The notes beneath the pieces were generated by a model that saw only the letters and a program-made list of their open reading frames with translations, was not told the origin of the DNA and made no database searches. Of a stretch of DNA of 45,391 bases, positions 39,240 to 45,391 are shown in pieces. How positions within the stretch are numbered: position 1 is the first letter of the stretch; each line of letters begins with the position of its first letter. This stretch comes from Acidimicrobiaceae bacterium. GTDB lineage: Bacteria > Actinomycetota > Acidimicrobiia > Acidimicrobiales > Aldehydirespiratoraceae. Made by a program: the position numbers and the translations under genes. The stretch is from contig JABIQM010000253.1 in the NCBI GenBank assembly GCA_018699415.1, positions 1 through 45,391 on the forward strand. The letters run 5' to 3'.

Positions 39240-40985
39240 GTGTTTTCTAAAGTACTCATCGCCAACCGGGGCGAAATTGCCGTACGAGTCATTCGCGCCT
39301 GTCGTGAACTCGGCGTCGCCACCGTCGCTGTCTACAGCGAACTCGACCGCAACGCCCTCCACGTTCGACTCGCGGACGAGGCATACGCACTCGGAGGACA
39401 AACCGCGGCAGAGTCATATCTGAATACCGAAGCGATCCTCGATGCCATCGAAAAAAGCGGCGCAGATGCGGTTCACCCCGGCTATGGCTTTTTTTCTGAG
39501 AACGCCGATTTTGCCCGTTCGATCACCCATCGCGGCGTCGCCTTCATCGGTCCTCGCCCTGAAGCCATCGAGGTCATGGGCGACAAGATCTCCGCTCGCG
39601 AGGCAGCCGAGAAGGTCGGAGTCTCGGGCGTGCCTGGTTCAACAAAGCTTCTGACCAACGCTGATGAGATCGTTGCCTTCGGCACCGAGAACGGCTGGCC
39701 GATCGCCATCAAGGCCGCTTACGGCGGCGGCGGGCGCGGTATGAAGGTCGTGAACAATGCTGATGAAGCTGCCGATCAACTCGCATCAGCAAAGCGCGAA
39801 GCCACCGCCTACTTCGGCCGCGACGAGTGCTACATGGAGCGCTATCTCACCAAGCCGCGCCATGTCGAAGTCCAGATCATGGCCGACAGTCACGGCAACT
39901 GCGTCTATCTCGGAACTCGCGACTGCTCGGCCCAGCGCCGTCACCAAAAGCTCATCGAGGAAGCACCGGCCGCCGGCATCCCCGACGACATCATCGCCGC
40001 AATGGGCGACGCCGCCGTCGCCGTCGCCAAGGGCTGCGACTATGTGAATGCTGGCACCGTTGAGTTCCTCTATGAGGACGGCGGATTCTTCTATCTTGAG
40101 ATGAACACTCGCCTACAGGTCGAGCACCCCGCCACCGAATTGATCACCGGTATCGATCTCGTGGAGATGCAGCTACGCGTCGCAGCCGGCGAAGCACTGC
40201 CATTCACTCAGGACGAGGTCCAGGTTCGCGGTCATTCGATCGAGATCCGTATCAACGCGGAAGACCCGGCGGGCGGAGCGTTCCTCCCCTCCCCCGGCCC
40301 GATCAACACGCTCAAGACCCCAGACGGTTTCGCCACTCGGTTCGATACCGGCTATGAGACGGGCGACAACATCAGCCAGTTCTACGACAACCTCATCGGC
40401 AAACTTATTGTCTGGGGCCACGATCGGCCCACGGCTATTGCGCGAGCTCTTCGCGCCCTCGGCGAACTCAAAATCGAAGGTGTGGCCACAACCATTCCCG
40501 CTGACATCGCGATCCTCGAGCATCCCGACTTTGCCGCTCTCGAGCACTCCACGAAGTGGGTCGAAGACACGCTTGACCTCACTGGCGTGGGATCTTCGAC
40601 GACTGAGGCGGCCACTGACGACGAGCCTCGCGTGAAACGCGATCTCGATGTGGAGGTCAACGGCAAGCGGTTCAGCGTCTCAATGTGGGTTCCCGAATCA
40701 GCCACTGCGGCAACTCCCTCAGGACCGCCGAAATCCCGTCGCTCCGCGGGCGCGGCCAGCGGCGGCAGTAACAGCGGAGACGTCACTGCACCCATGCAGG
40801 GAACCATCGTGAAGGTCAACGTTTCCGTCGGCGACCAGGTGGAGTCTGGCGATGCCATCGTGGTGCTCGAAGCCATGAAAATGGAAAATAGCGTAGAGGC
40901 CGAAAAGTCCGGCACCGTCACAGAGGTCCGCGTCAGCGAAGGCGACTCGGTCGGTGGTGGCGACGTCATCGCCGTAATCGAATAG
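39240..40985 (+). CDS. acyl-CoA carboxylase alpha subunit (biotin carboxylase plus BCCP)
   Basis: This 581-residue protein carboxylates its own biotin with ATP and bicarbonate for acetyl- or propionyl-CoA carboxylation. The biotin carboxylase part has FSKVLIANRGEIAVRVIRAC, HPGYGFFSENADFA, IKAAYGGGGRGMK (ATP-grasp glycine loop), MNTRLQVEHPATE and INAEDP. After a linker (about 450-505) the BCCP domain carries EAMKMEN with the biotinylated Lys at about 547. The layout matches AccA3-like alpha subunits of actinobacterial acyl-CoA carboxylases; the carboxyltransferase beta subunit is not in this window. It starts with GTG at 39240; TAGTCA ends 7 nt upstream, so a leaderless start is possible. Confidence 0.95.
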   Translation: MFSKVLIANRGEIAVRVIRACRELGVATVAVYSELDRNALHVRLADEAYALGGQTAAESYLNTEAILDAIEKSGADAVHPGYGFFSENADFARSITHRGVAFIGPRPEAIEVMGDKISAREAAEKVGVSGVPGSTKLLTNADEIVAFGTENGWPIAIKAAYGGGGRGMKVVNNADEAADQLASAKREATAYFGRDECYMERYLTKPRHVEVQIMADSHGNCVYLGTRDCSAQRRHQKLIEEAPAAGIPDDIIAAMGDAAVAVAKGCDYVNAGTVEFLYEDGGFFYLEMNTRLQVEHPATELITGIDLVEMQLRVAAGEALPFTQDEVQVRGHSIEIRINAEDPAGGAFLPSPGPINTLKTPDGFATRFDTGYETGDNISQFYDNLIGKLIVWGHDRPTAIARALRALGELKIEGVATTIPADIAILEHPDFAALEHSTKWVEDTLDLTGVGSSTTEAATDDEPRVKRDLDVEVNGKRFSVSMWVPESATAATPSGPPKSRRSAGAASGGSNSGDVTAPMQGTIVKVNVSVGDQVESGDAIVVLEAMKMENSVEAEKSGTVTEVRVSEGDSVGGGDVIAVIE

Positions 40986-41045
40986 TTCGGAATTCTCGCG
41001 GATTACCACCACCGAGGTGGATACTGGGCGACAATTTGACGCTTG

Positions 41046-41984
41046 TTACTCGGCGGCTTTGGCCAGCGCTTCGGCGAGGGTCTTGTGCACGCGAGGGCTC
41101 TCGTGGATGTCGGTCACCGTTAGGCCGTTCGCGACGGCGATCGCCAAGATGGGGATCAGTTCCGCGGCGTGGCGACCAACAATCGAGCCACCGCGTACAA
41201 CTCCGGTAGCGGGATCCGAGACGATCTTCACAGAGCCGCGCGGATCATCATTGATTAGCGCTCTAGCCTGCGCCCAGAACGGCACCTTGGTGACCCGTAC
41301 CTTGCGGCCTTCGGAGAACGCGTCAGTATCCGCCATCCCGACATCCGCAATCTCAGGCTCCGTGAAGATCGCCGAGGCGGCCTTGTCTTAGTCGATCTGA
41401 CGTTCCTGGCGATGCGAGTACGCACCCATGGCGTGCTCGGCCATCTTGTGACCCTGCATCGGAGTCACCGATGAAAGCGGGAGACGGCCAGAGAGATCAC
41501 CGGCCGCATAGATGTGGGCCACGTTGCTTCAAAGCTGATCATCGAAGGGCACATAAACGCGGTCAGCCGTGCCACCGGCCTCTCGAGTCCGAGCTGACCA
41601 GTGGCGGGAATCGAGCCGATGGCCAGTAGCGCGTGAGAGCCAGTGGCCACGCGGCCATCGTCGCAAGACACGACCACATCGTCGCCAACTCGCTCGATGC
41701 TCGTGGCCCGAGCACCTTTGAGCAGTCGCACCCCACGACGCAAGAAGTCTTCTTCCAATGCCGCAGCAATCTCAGCGTCTTTCTGTAGGAGCACCTGTTG
41801 GCGGCTCACTACAAGGGTGACTTCAGCACCCATCGACATCGGAGTCCACTTCGGACAGACCCATAGGTGACCGGCACCGCCGATCGTCGCGCTCGATAAG
41901 CACCACCTCGGCGCCAAGGCGGACAGCAGTCCTTGCACAACTGTTCCCGGCGGGCCCACCAGCGATGAACACGATCCGGGTTCT
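41046..41984 (-). pseudogene. decayed flavoprotein disulfide reductase (LpdA-like NAD(P)H dehydrogenase)
   Basis: Pieces of a pyridine nucleotide-disulfide oxidoreductase appear in order but in different frames. The FAD motif RIVFIAGGPAGN (near 41975) is followed in another frame by IGGAGHLWVCP. About 140 codons are then missing, and the NAD-domain part AEVTLVVSRQQVLL to GSHALLAIGSIPATG follows. After another frame change come NVAHIYAAGDLSGRLPLSS and the dimerisation domain, ending at 41046. In-frame stops are TGA 41529-41531 and TAA 41388-41390. The closest relatives I recognise by eye are LpdA-type NAD(P)H-quinone dehydrogenases. With two frameshifts, two stops, a deletion and no usable start, it cannot be functional unless the sequence is faulty. 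Confidence 0.85.
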
Positions 41985-42052
41985 CGTTGGCCGAGTTTAT
42001 TCCCAGCCACATACATTCACCGTCGATTGACCAGGGTCGATGCCGTGCACAG

Positions 42053-42058
42053 TAGGTT
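42053..42058 (+). promoter_or_regulatory. -10-like element of the GT4 gene at 42067
   Basis: TAGGTT ends 8 nt before GTG 42067. TTGACC lies at 42027-42032, but the 20-bp spacing is longer than normal. No Shine-Dalgarno sequence is seen. Confidence 0.4.
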
Positions 42059-42066
42059 CAGACACT

Positions 42067-43149
42067 GTGAACGAAACGATCCGCGTCGGGCTCGACGTCA
42101 CACCTCTTCTCGGGCCCCCAAGTGGGATTCATCAGGTCACGAAAGGCCTCCTCAACGCTCTGCGGGAGAGAGACGACGTCATCGTGTCGGGCTGGCTCCT
42201 GTCGGCACGCGGTCACACGTCCGATCTAGGGGTCGATATCCACCACGCACGCCTCCCCGCTCAGCTGATCCAGCGCTGCTGGCGACACAGCACCTTTCCC
42301 GGCACCGAACGGATGGCTGGACTCGTCAACGTCGTGCACGGCACGAACTTCATTGCGCCACCATCGTCCAAGTCGATTATTTCGGTACAAGATCTGACGC
42401 CCATCACCCACCCGGAATGGGTTCGCTCCGAGGTCCAGGCAAAGGCCGGCGCCCTTCGGAATGCCGTTCGCCACGGTGCCATCGTCCACACATCGTCACA
42501 GGCAATCGCCGATGAGGCCGCCGCCGTCCTTGGCATCTCCGAGCAACAGCTTGCGGTTGTTCATCATGGAGTGCGCCAAGTCGACGATGCACCGAGCGAT
42601 CTCGCGTTCGAACTCTCCGGCACGGATCGTTTCGTCCTCGTGCTGGGCACGGTCGAACGGCGCAAGAATATCGAAGCCGCCGTCCACGCCCTCGGAGCGT
42701 TGCCCCACGACGTGCACCTGGTGATCGCCGGGCCCGAAGGTAACAGTGAGCCGGAGGTGCAGGGAGCGATCCGCGAGTCAGGAAACACTGATCGAATCGT
42801 TCGTCTCACCAATGTTTCAGTGGCCGAACATGCCGCTCTCATTCGCCATGCCACGGTGTTGTGCTTCCCATCGCTCTACGAAGGATTCGGCCTACCCCCA
42901 CTCGAAGCGCTACGAGTAGGAACACCCGTCGTGGCCACCGCTGTTGGCGCCTTACCGGAGCTAATCTCTGACCGGGTGCCGCTCATCAGCCCCGGCGACA
43001 CGGTGGCACTGACCGAAGCGCTCGTCGCTGTAGTCGAGGACCCTTCTGTTGATCCCGCTGTCGTCAATCGAATCACCGGTATGACGTGGGAGCGCGCTGC
43101 TGGCGAAATGACCGCTGTCTACCAGCGTGTCGCCGCCGACGTCGACTGA
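42067..43149 (+). CDS. family 4 glycosyltransferase
   Basis: This 360-residue GT-B protein starts NETIRVGLDVTPLLGPPSGIH. It has VVHGTNFIAPPS, IISVQDLTPITHPEW, VHTSSQAIADEAAAVLG, FVLVLGTVERRKNIEAAVHALG and the donor motif FPSLYEGFGLPPLEALRVGTP. It is a mannosyl- or other hexosyltransferase-like member whose substrates cannot be told. I use GTG 42067 because TAGGTT lies 8 nt before it and homology starts there, although the frame is open from 42040. It is monocistronic, divergent from the pseudogene and convergent with the SLH protein gene. Confidence 0.9.
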   Translation: MNETIRVGLDVTPLLGPPSGIHQVTKGLLNALRERDDVIVSGWLLSARGHTSDLGVDIHHARLPAQLIQRCWRHSTFPGTERMAGLVNVVHGTNFIAPPSSKSIISVQDLTPITHPEWVRSEVQAKAGALRNAVRHGAIVHTSSQAIADEAAAVLGISEQQLAVVHHGVRQVDDAPSDLAFELSGTDRFVLVLGTVERRKNIEAAVHALGALPHDVHLVIAGPEGNSEPEVQGAIRESGNTDRIVRLTNVSVAEHAALIRHATVLCFPSLYEGFGLPPLEALRVGTPVVATAVGALPELISDRVPLISPGDTVALTEALVAVVEDPSVDPAVVNRITGMTWERAAGEMTAVYQRVAADVD

Positions 43150-43158
43150 GCGGCGCCG

Positions 43159-45234
43159 CTAGGAGACGGCTTCGCGGTAGAGCATGGCGGCCGCTTGAGC
43201 GCGGGTGACATTGTCACTGGGCGAGAACGTGAATTCTCCTGTGCCGGTGGTGACGCCTTCGGCTTTCGCCCAGGCAACAGCGACTGAGTAGTACCGGTCA
43301 TTTGGGACGTCGATGAACCCATGAGGCGGCTGGTACAGCTCGCCTCCGGAACGACGCCACAGCAACGTGACCAGCTGAGCGCGGGTCACGGAGGCATCTG
43401 GAGCGAACGTGAATTCTCCCGTGCCGGTGGTGATGCCTTCGGCTTTTGCCCAGGCGACCGCGCCGTTGTAGTAGCTGCCAGCACTCACGTCACCGAATCC
43501 ATGAGCTGAATAGCCCAATGGTGAACCTTCTTGTCGCCACAAGAAGGTCACCATCTGCGCGCGGGTCAGAACCAGGTTTGGTCCGTACAATCTCGACGAG
43601 ATTCCGGTTGTGATCTCGTTTTCGACCATCCAGTGGACTCCAGCTGCATAGTAGGCCGAGTCGGAGACATCGCAGAAGGTGCCAGAGGCCCCCGACAACT
43701 CACACAAGGACTTGTGGAGAGATCCGGTTCGGGTGGGCGACCATCGCGCCATTGGCCATGCGTCGGTTGCGCTCGTGGATGGCAGCGAGAACGAGGCGAC
43801 GCGTGTGCGATGGTTCGGCGTGTCAAAGCCGGTGACCACAATTCGCCGCTCACCGCCGAGGATCCCTATAGCGGGTGCCGCCTCGTGCGACCAGGCGTGG
43901 CTCACCTTGTTAGGCCAGAAGACCCCAGCTTCAAGCGGAGACCCGTTCTGACCGCTCATCATCGCCAGACCAAAATCGGTTCCTGCGGCCACATCCTGAT
44001 CTCCGTCACCATCGAGATCGGCGATGATCGGCGAGCTCGTAATTCGCGCCGTAAAGACGTTCTCGCCGTGAACAAACTCGGGGGCCACACTCCAGTAGAG
44101 CGAGCCATCTCCGTGCCAGGCGTACACCTTACGGTCCCAGGAACCGGCAATGACCTCAGGCCTTCCGTCGCCATCGAGGTCCCCCAGAACAGGGCTTGCC
44201 TTCACAGTGCCACCGGCGCTTTGCGGCCAGCCCGGAACTGTCGAACCGTCGTCAAGATGAAAGGCGAAGACCTTGTTGTGATCACTCGCATTACCTGTTT
44301 CTGAAAGCCAATTTTCACCAGTGCTCACGATGGCCTCGGGTCGCCCGTCGCCATTGATGTCACCGATGGCCGGCGATGCGTGAAACACCTCATTAGCTGT
44401 GCGATGCCAGAGTTCTGTGACCGTACCGTTCTCCCAATCGAGAGCGCGGAACACCCCGCCCTGATGATCGAAGTATCCCCCAAGCGTTGAGTCGCCGCCG
44501 ATAAAGATCTCCATGTCGCCGTCGCTGTCGAGGTCAAACAGGGCGGGTGATGACCAAACGGAATCGTCATTGTTGACAGGGAATCCAGAAAGCGGTTCAC
44601 CAAAGCGGTCGACGGCCCAGATCTGAAAATCCCATGAGGCGAAGACCACATCGAGTTTGCCGTCACCATCAATGTCACCGATCGCCGGGGTTGCGAAGAC
44701 ATGTCCGCAGTATCCATCCGGGGTACCGGTGTTGGCCCATGTATTGCCCTCATCGCGACCACGGTCAAAGTTCCAGATCATCGCGCCTGTCTTGCCGTTG
44801 AACGCGATCACACTGCCGTTCTGGTTGGAGACCCAGGTGGAGCCGACACCAACCACTACCTCTGGGATCCCATCGTTGTCGAGGTCGGCAACTGCCGGGC
44901 TCGAATCGATCGCGCTTGCGCTGGTTTGGCTGGTGCAGCCAGGCGCCACGCCCGGCACCGCCAGGCTTTCCCACTTCAGCGTGCCGTCAGCCTCATAGGC
45001 GCGGAGTTTGCCATCTTGATGTCCGAAGACGATCTCGTTGAGTCCGTCCGCGTCGATATCGGCGATCACCGGCGACGAGGAACGATTCCAGCCATCGAGA
45101 TGAAATATCCATTCCTCGCAGTACATCGAGGTGCTGCCTTCGCATTCTGACGTGGCGCCCTGGACCGGCGAAGCGGTGACAACAACTGTTCCCAGAGCGA
45201 ACGAGACGAGTATTACGAGAAAGCGACGTGACAT
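43159..45234 (-). CDS. secreted FG-GAP/VCBS-repeat protein with three C-terminal SLH domains
   Basis: The 691-residue product has a signal peptide (about 1-26, ending near PVQGA). A beta-propeller-like region of FG-GAP/VCBS repeats follows (about 45-485), with repeated Asp-rich loops such as DIDADGLNEI, DLDNDGIPEV, DIDGDGKLDV, DLDSDGDMEI, DINGDGRPEA and DLDGDGRPEV, which typically bind calcium. Three S-layer homology repeats occupy about 520-691, each with a TRAQMVTFLWR-like end. SLH domains usually anchor proteins to secondary cell-wall polymers. It is probably a surface-displayed binding or adhesive protein; the ligand is unknown. A TATGAT -10 and a 12-bp palindrome lie upstream. It ends 9 bp from the convergent GT4 gene. 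Confidence 0.92.
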   Translation of the reverse strand: MSRRFLVILVSFALGTVVVTASPVQGATSECEGSTSMYCEEWIFHLDGWNRSSSPVIADIDADGLNEIVFGHQDGKLRAYEADGTLKWESLAVPGVAPGCTSQTSASAIDSSPAVADLDNDGIPEVVVGVGSTWVSNQNGSVIAFNGKTGAMIWNFDRGRDEGNTWANTGTPDGYCGHVFATPAIGDIDGDGKLDVVFASWDFQIWAVDRFGEPLSGFPVNNDDSVWSSPALFDLDSDGDMEIFIGGDSTLGGYFDHQGGVFRALDWENGTVTELWHRTANEVFHASPAIGDINGDGRPEAIVSTGENWLSETGNASDHNKVFAFHLDDGSTVPGWPQSAGGTVKASPVLGDLDGDGRPEVIAGSWDRKVYAWHGDGSLYWSVAPEFVHGENVFTARITSSPIIADLDGDGDQDVAAGTDFGLAMMSGQNGSPLEAGVFWPNKVSHAWSHEAAPAIGILGGERRIVVTGFDTPNHRTRVASFSLPSTSATDAWPMARWSPTRTGSLHKSLCELSGASGTFCDVSDSAYYAAGVHWMVENEITTGISSRLYGPNLVLTRAQMVTFLWRQEGSPLGYSAHGFGDVSAGSYYNGAVAWAKAEGITTGTGEFTFAPDASVTRAQLVTLLWRRSGGELYQPPHGFIDVPNDRYYSVAVAWAKAEGVTTGTGEFTFSPSDNVTRAQAAAMLYREAVS
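43225..43455. repeat. near-identical 51-bp segments, 180 bp apart, in SLH repeats 2 and 3
   Basis: 43225-43275 and 43405-43455 match at 48 of 51 positions at a pitch of exactly 180 bp (60 codons). Two differences are silent and one changes Val to Ile in TTGTGEFTF-containing repeats. The flanking parts of the repeats are more diverged. This suggests recent duplication or gene conversion of SLH units. Confidence 0.8.
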
Positions 45235-45262
45235 CTCTCTTTACTCGGCATAGGCCAAATGA

Positions 45263-45268
45263 ATCATA
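45263..45268 (-). promoter_or_regulatory. -10 element of the SLH protein gene
   Basis: TATGAT on the minus strand (45268-45263) lies about 28 nt before the ATG at 45234, predicting a 5' leader of roughly 20 nt with a purine-rich AAAGAGAG before the start. The surrounding 60 bp are AT-rich compared with the rest of the window. Confidence 0.5.
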
Positions 45269-45274
45269 AGAGAT

Positions 45275-45286
45275 TTCTCATGAGAA
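45275..45286. promoter_or_regulatory. palindrome between -35 and -10 of the SLH gene, possible operator
   Basis: TTCTCATGAGAA is a perfect 12-bp palindrome placed directly upstream of TATGAT, inside the expected -35 to -10 spacer. A dimeric repressor bound there would block RNA polymerase. No regulator gene is next to it. Confidence 0.4.
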
Positions 45287-45291
45287 TTCCG

Positions 45292-45391
45292 TCACACATT
45301 TTCGCCGCGATCAACCAACCAATCGTTGCCATGTCGTGAGATGGTCCCACCCAGATCAGCTGCCACTGCGGCGATCGCCTCAGCCTCAGCG
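45292..45391 (-). CDS. 3' end of a minus-strand gene of unknown identity (partial)
   Basis: A minus-strand frame runs in from the right edge and ends with TGA at 45294-45292, giving the last 32 residues, AEAEAIAAVAADLGGTISRH and onwards to NDWLVDRGENV. Codon use looks normal for this window. The stretch is too short to assign a family, and a second open frame covers the same bases, so the call is tentative. It would be co-directional with the SLH gene, whose promoter signals start 24 bp further on. Confidence 0.4.
   Translation of the reverse strand, partial: AEAEAIAAVAADLGGTISRHGNDWLVDRGENV

Noticed and set aside
40986-41045. Terminator between accA and the pseudogene
   Set aside because: Only a 5-bp CCACC/GGTGG stem is visible, too weak to call.
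43149-43160. AGCGGCGCCGCT palindrome between the convergent GT4 and SLH genes
   Set aside because: It is a perfect 12-bp palindrome at the gene junction, but a hairpin would have almost no loop and no T-run follows, so I do not call a terminator.

Overview
The window is a gene-dense, GC-rich chromosomal segment with no tRNA, rRNA, CRISPR or insertion sequence. It looks like an actinobacterium, most likely class Acidimicrobiia. The grounds are DUF3499, DUF5719 and F420 genes, GTG starts, many start codons lying 6-9 nt after a -10-like hexamer, and a surface protein with C-terminal SLH repeats of the type common in that class. The class is an inference from gene content. No gene-free stretch exceeds about 210 bp.

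Layout. (1) 1-3784, minus strand: secA (3' end outside the window), hpf and a short comF. (2) 3873-6394, minus: two crotonase-fold genes and an F420-dependent luciferase-like oxidoreductase, tightly coupled. (3) 6483-13020, minus: ahcY, manA, an SIS-domain isomerase-like gene, a Trm112-like gene, manB and a GtrA-GT2 fusion. A 101-nt leader with a possible pseudoknot precedes ahcY. (4) 13017-17367, minus: a 985-residue membrane protein, a small zinc ribbon, a CPBP protease and DUF3499. (5) 17474-19831, plus: ftsH and a membrane-anchored thioredoxin-like gene. (6) 19806-24328, minus: DUF5719 and a 1037-residue GT2/membrane protein. (7) 24424-27978, plus: an rmd-like reductase, gmd, cofD and cofE. 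(8) 28043-36692, minus: galE, a sugar-1-phosphate nucleotidyltransferase, a His-rich membrane protein, three GT4 glycosyltransferases, UDP-xylose synthase and UDP-glucose dehydrogenase. (9) 36776-39233, minus: an LCP ligase and birA. (10) 39240-40985, plus: a biotin carboxylase/BCCP fusion. (11) 41046-41984, minus: a decayed flavoprotein disulfide reductase. (12) 42067-43149, plus: a fourth GT4. (13) 43159-45234, minus: a secreted FG-GAP/SLH protein, then the 3' end of one more minus-strand gene at the right edge.

The genes fit one theme: making and attaching cell-envelope glycans. manA, manB and the nucleotidyltransferase can give GDP-mannose. gmd and the rmd-like gene turn it into a GDP-6-deoxyhexose. 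galE supplies UDP-galactose. UDP-glucose dehydrogenase and UXS supply UDP-glucuronate and UDP-xylose. Several glycosyltransferases and two large polytopic proteins could assemble a polymer, the LCP protein could join it to peptidoglycan, and the SLH protein could bind such a polymer at the surface. cofD/cofE (coenzyme F420) and a likely F420-using oxidoreductase are a second theme. The order secA-hpf-comF-ahcY-manA-SIS-manB-DUF3499-cofD-cofE-nucleotidyltransferase-LCP-birA-accA resembles, from memory, the secA1 to accA3 region of Mycobacterium tuberculosis, so most of the window is probably an ancestral actinobacterial neighbourhood.

I found no clearly new multi-gene system. The best candidates for something undescribed are the ahcY leader RNA, a possible leaderless leader peptide before the rmd-like gene, a His-rich membrane protein family, and the two giant membrane proteins paired with GT2 functions.
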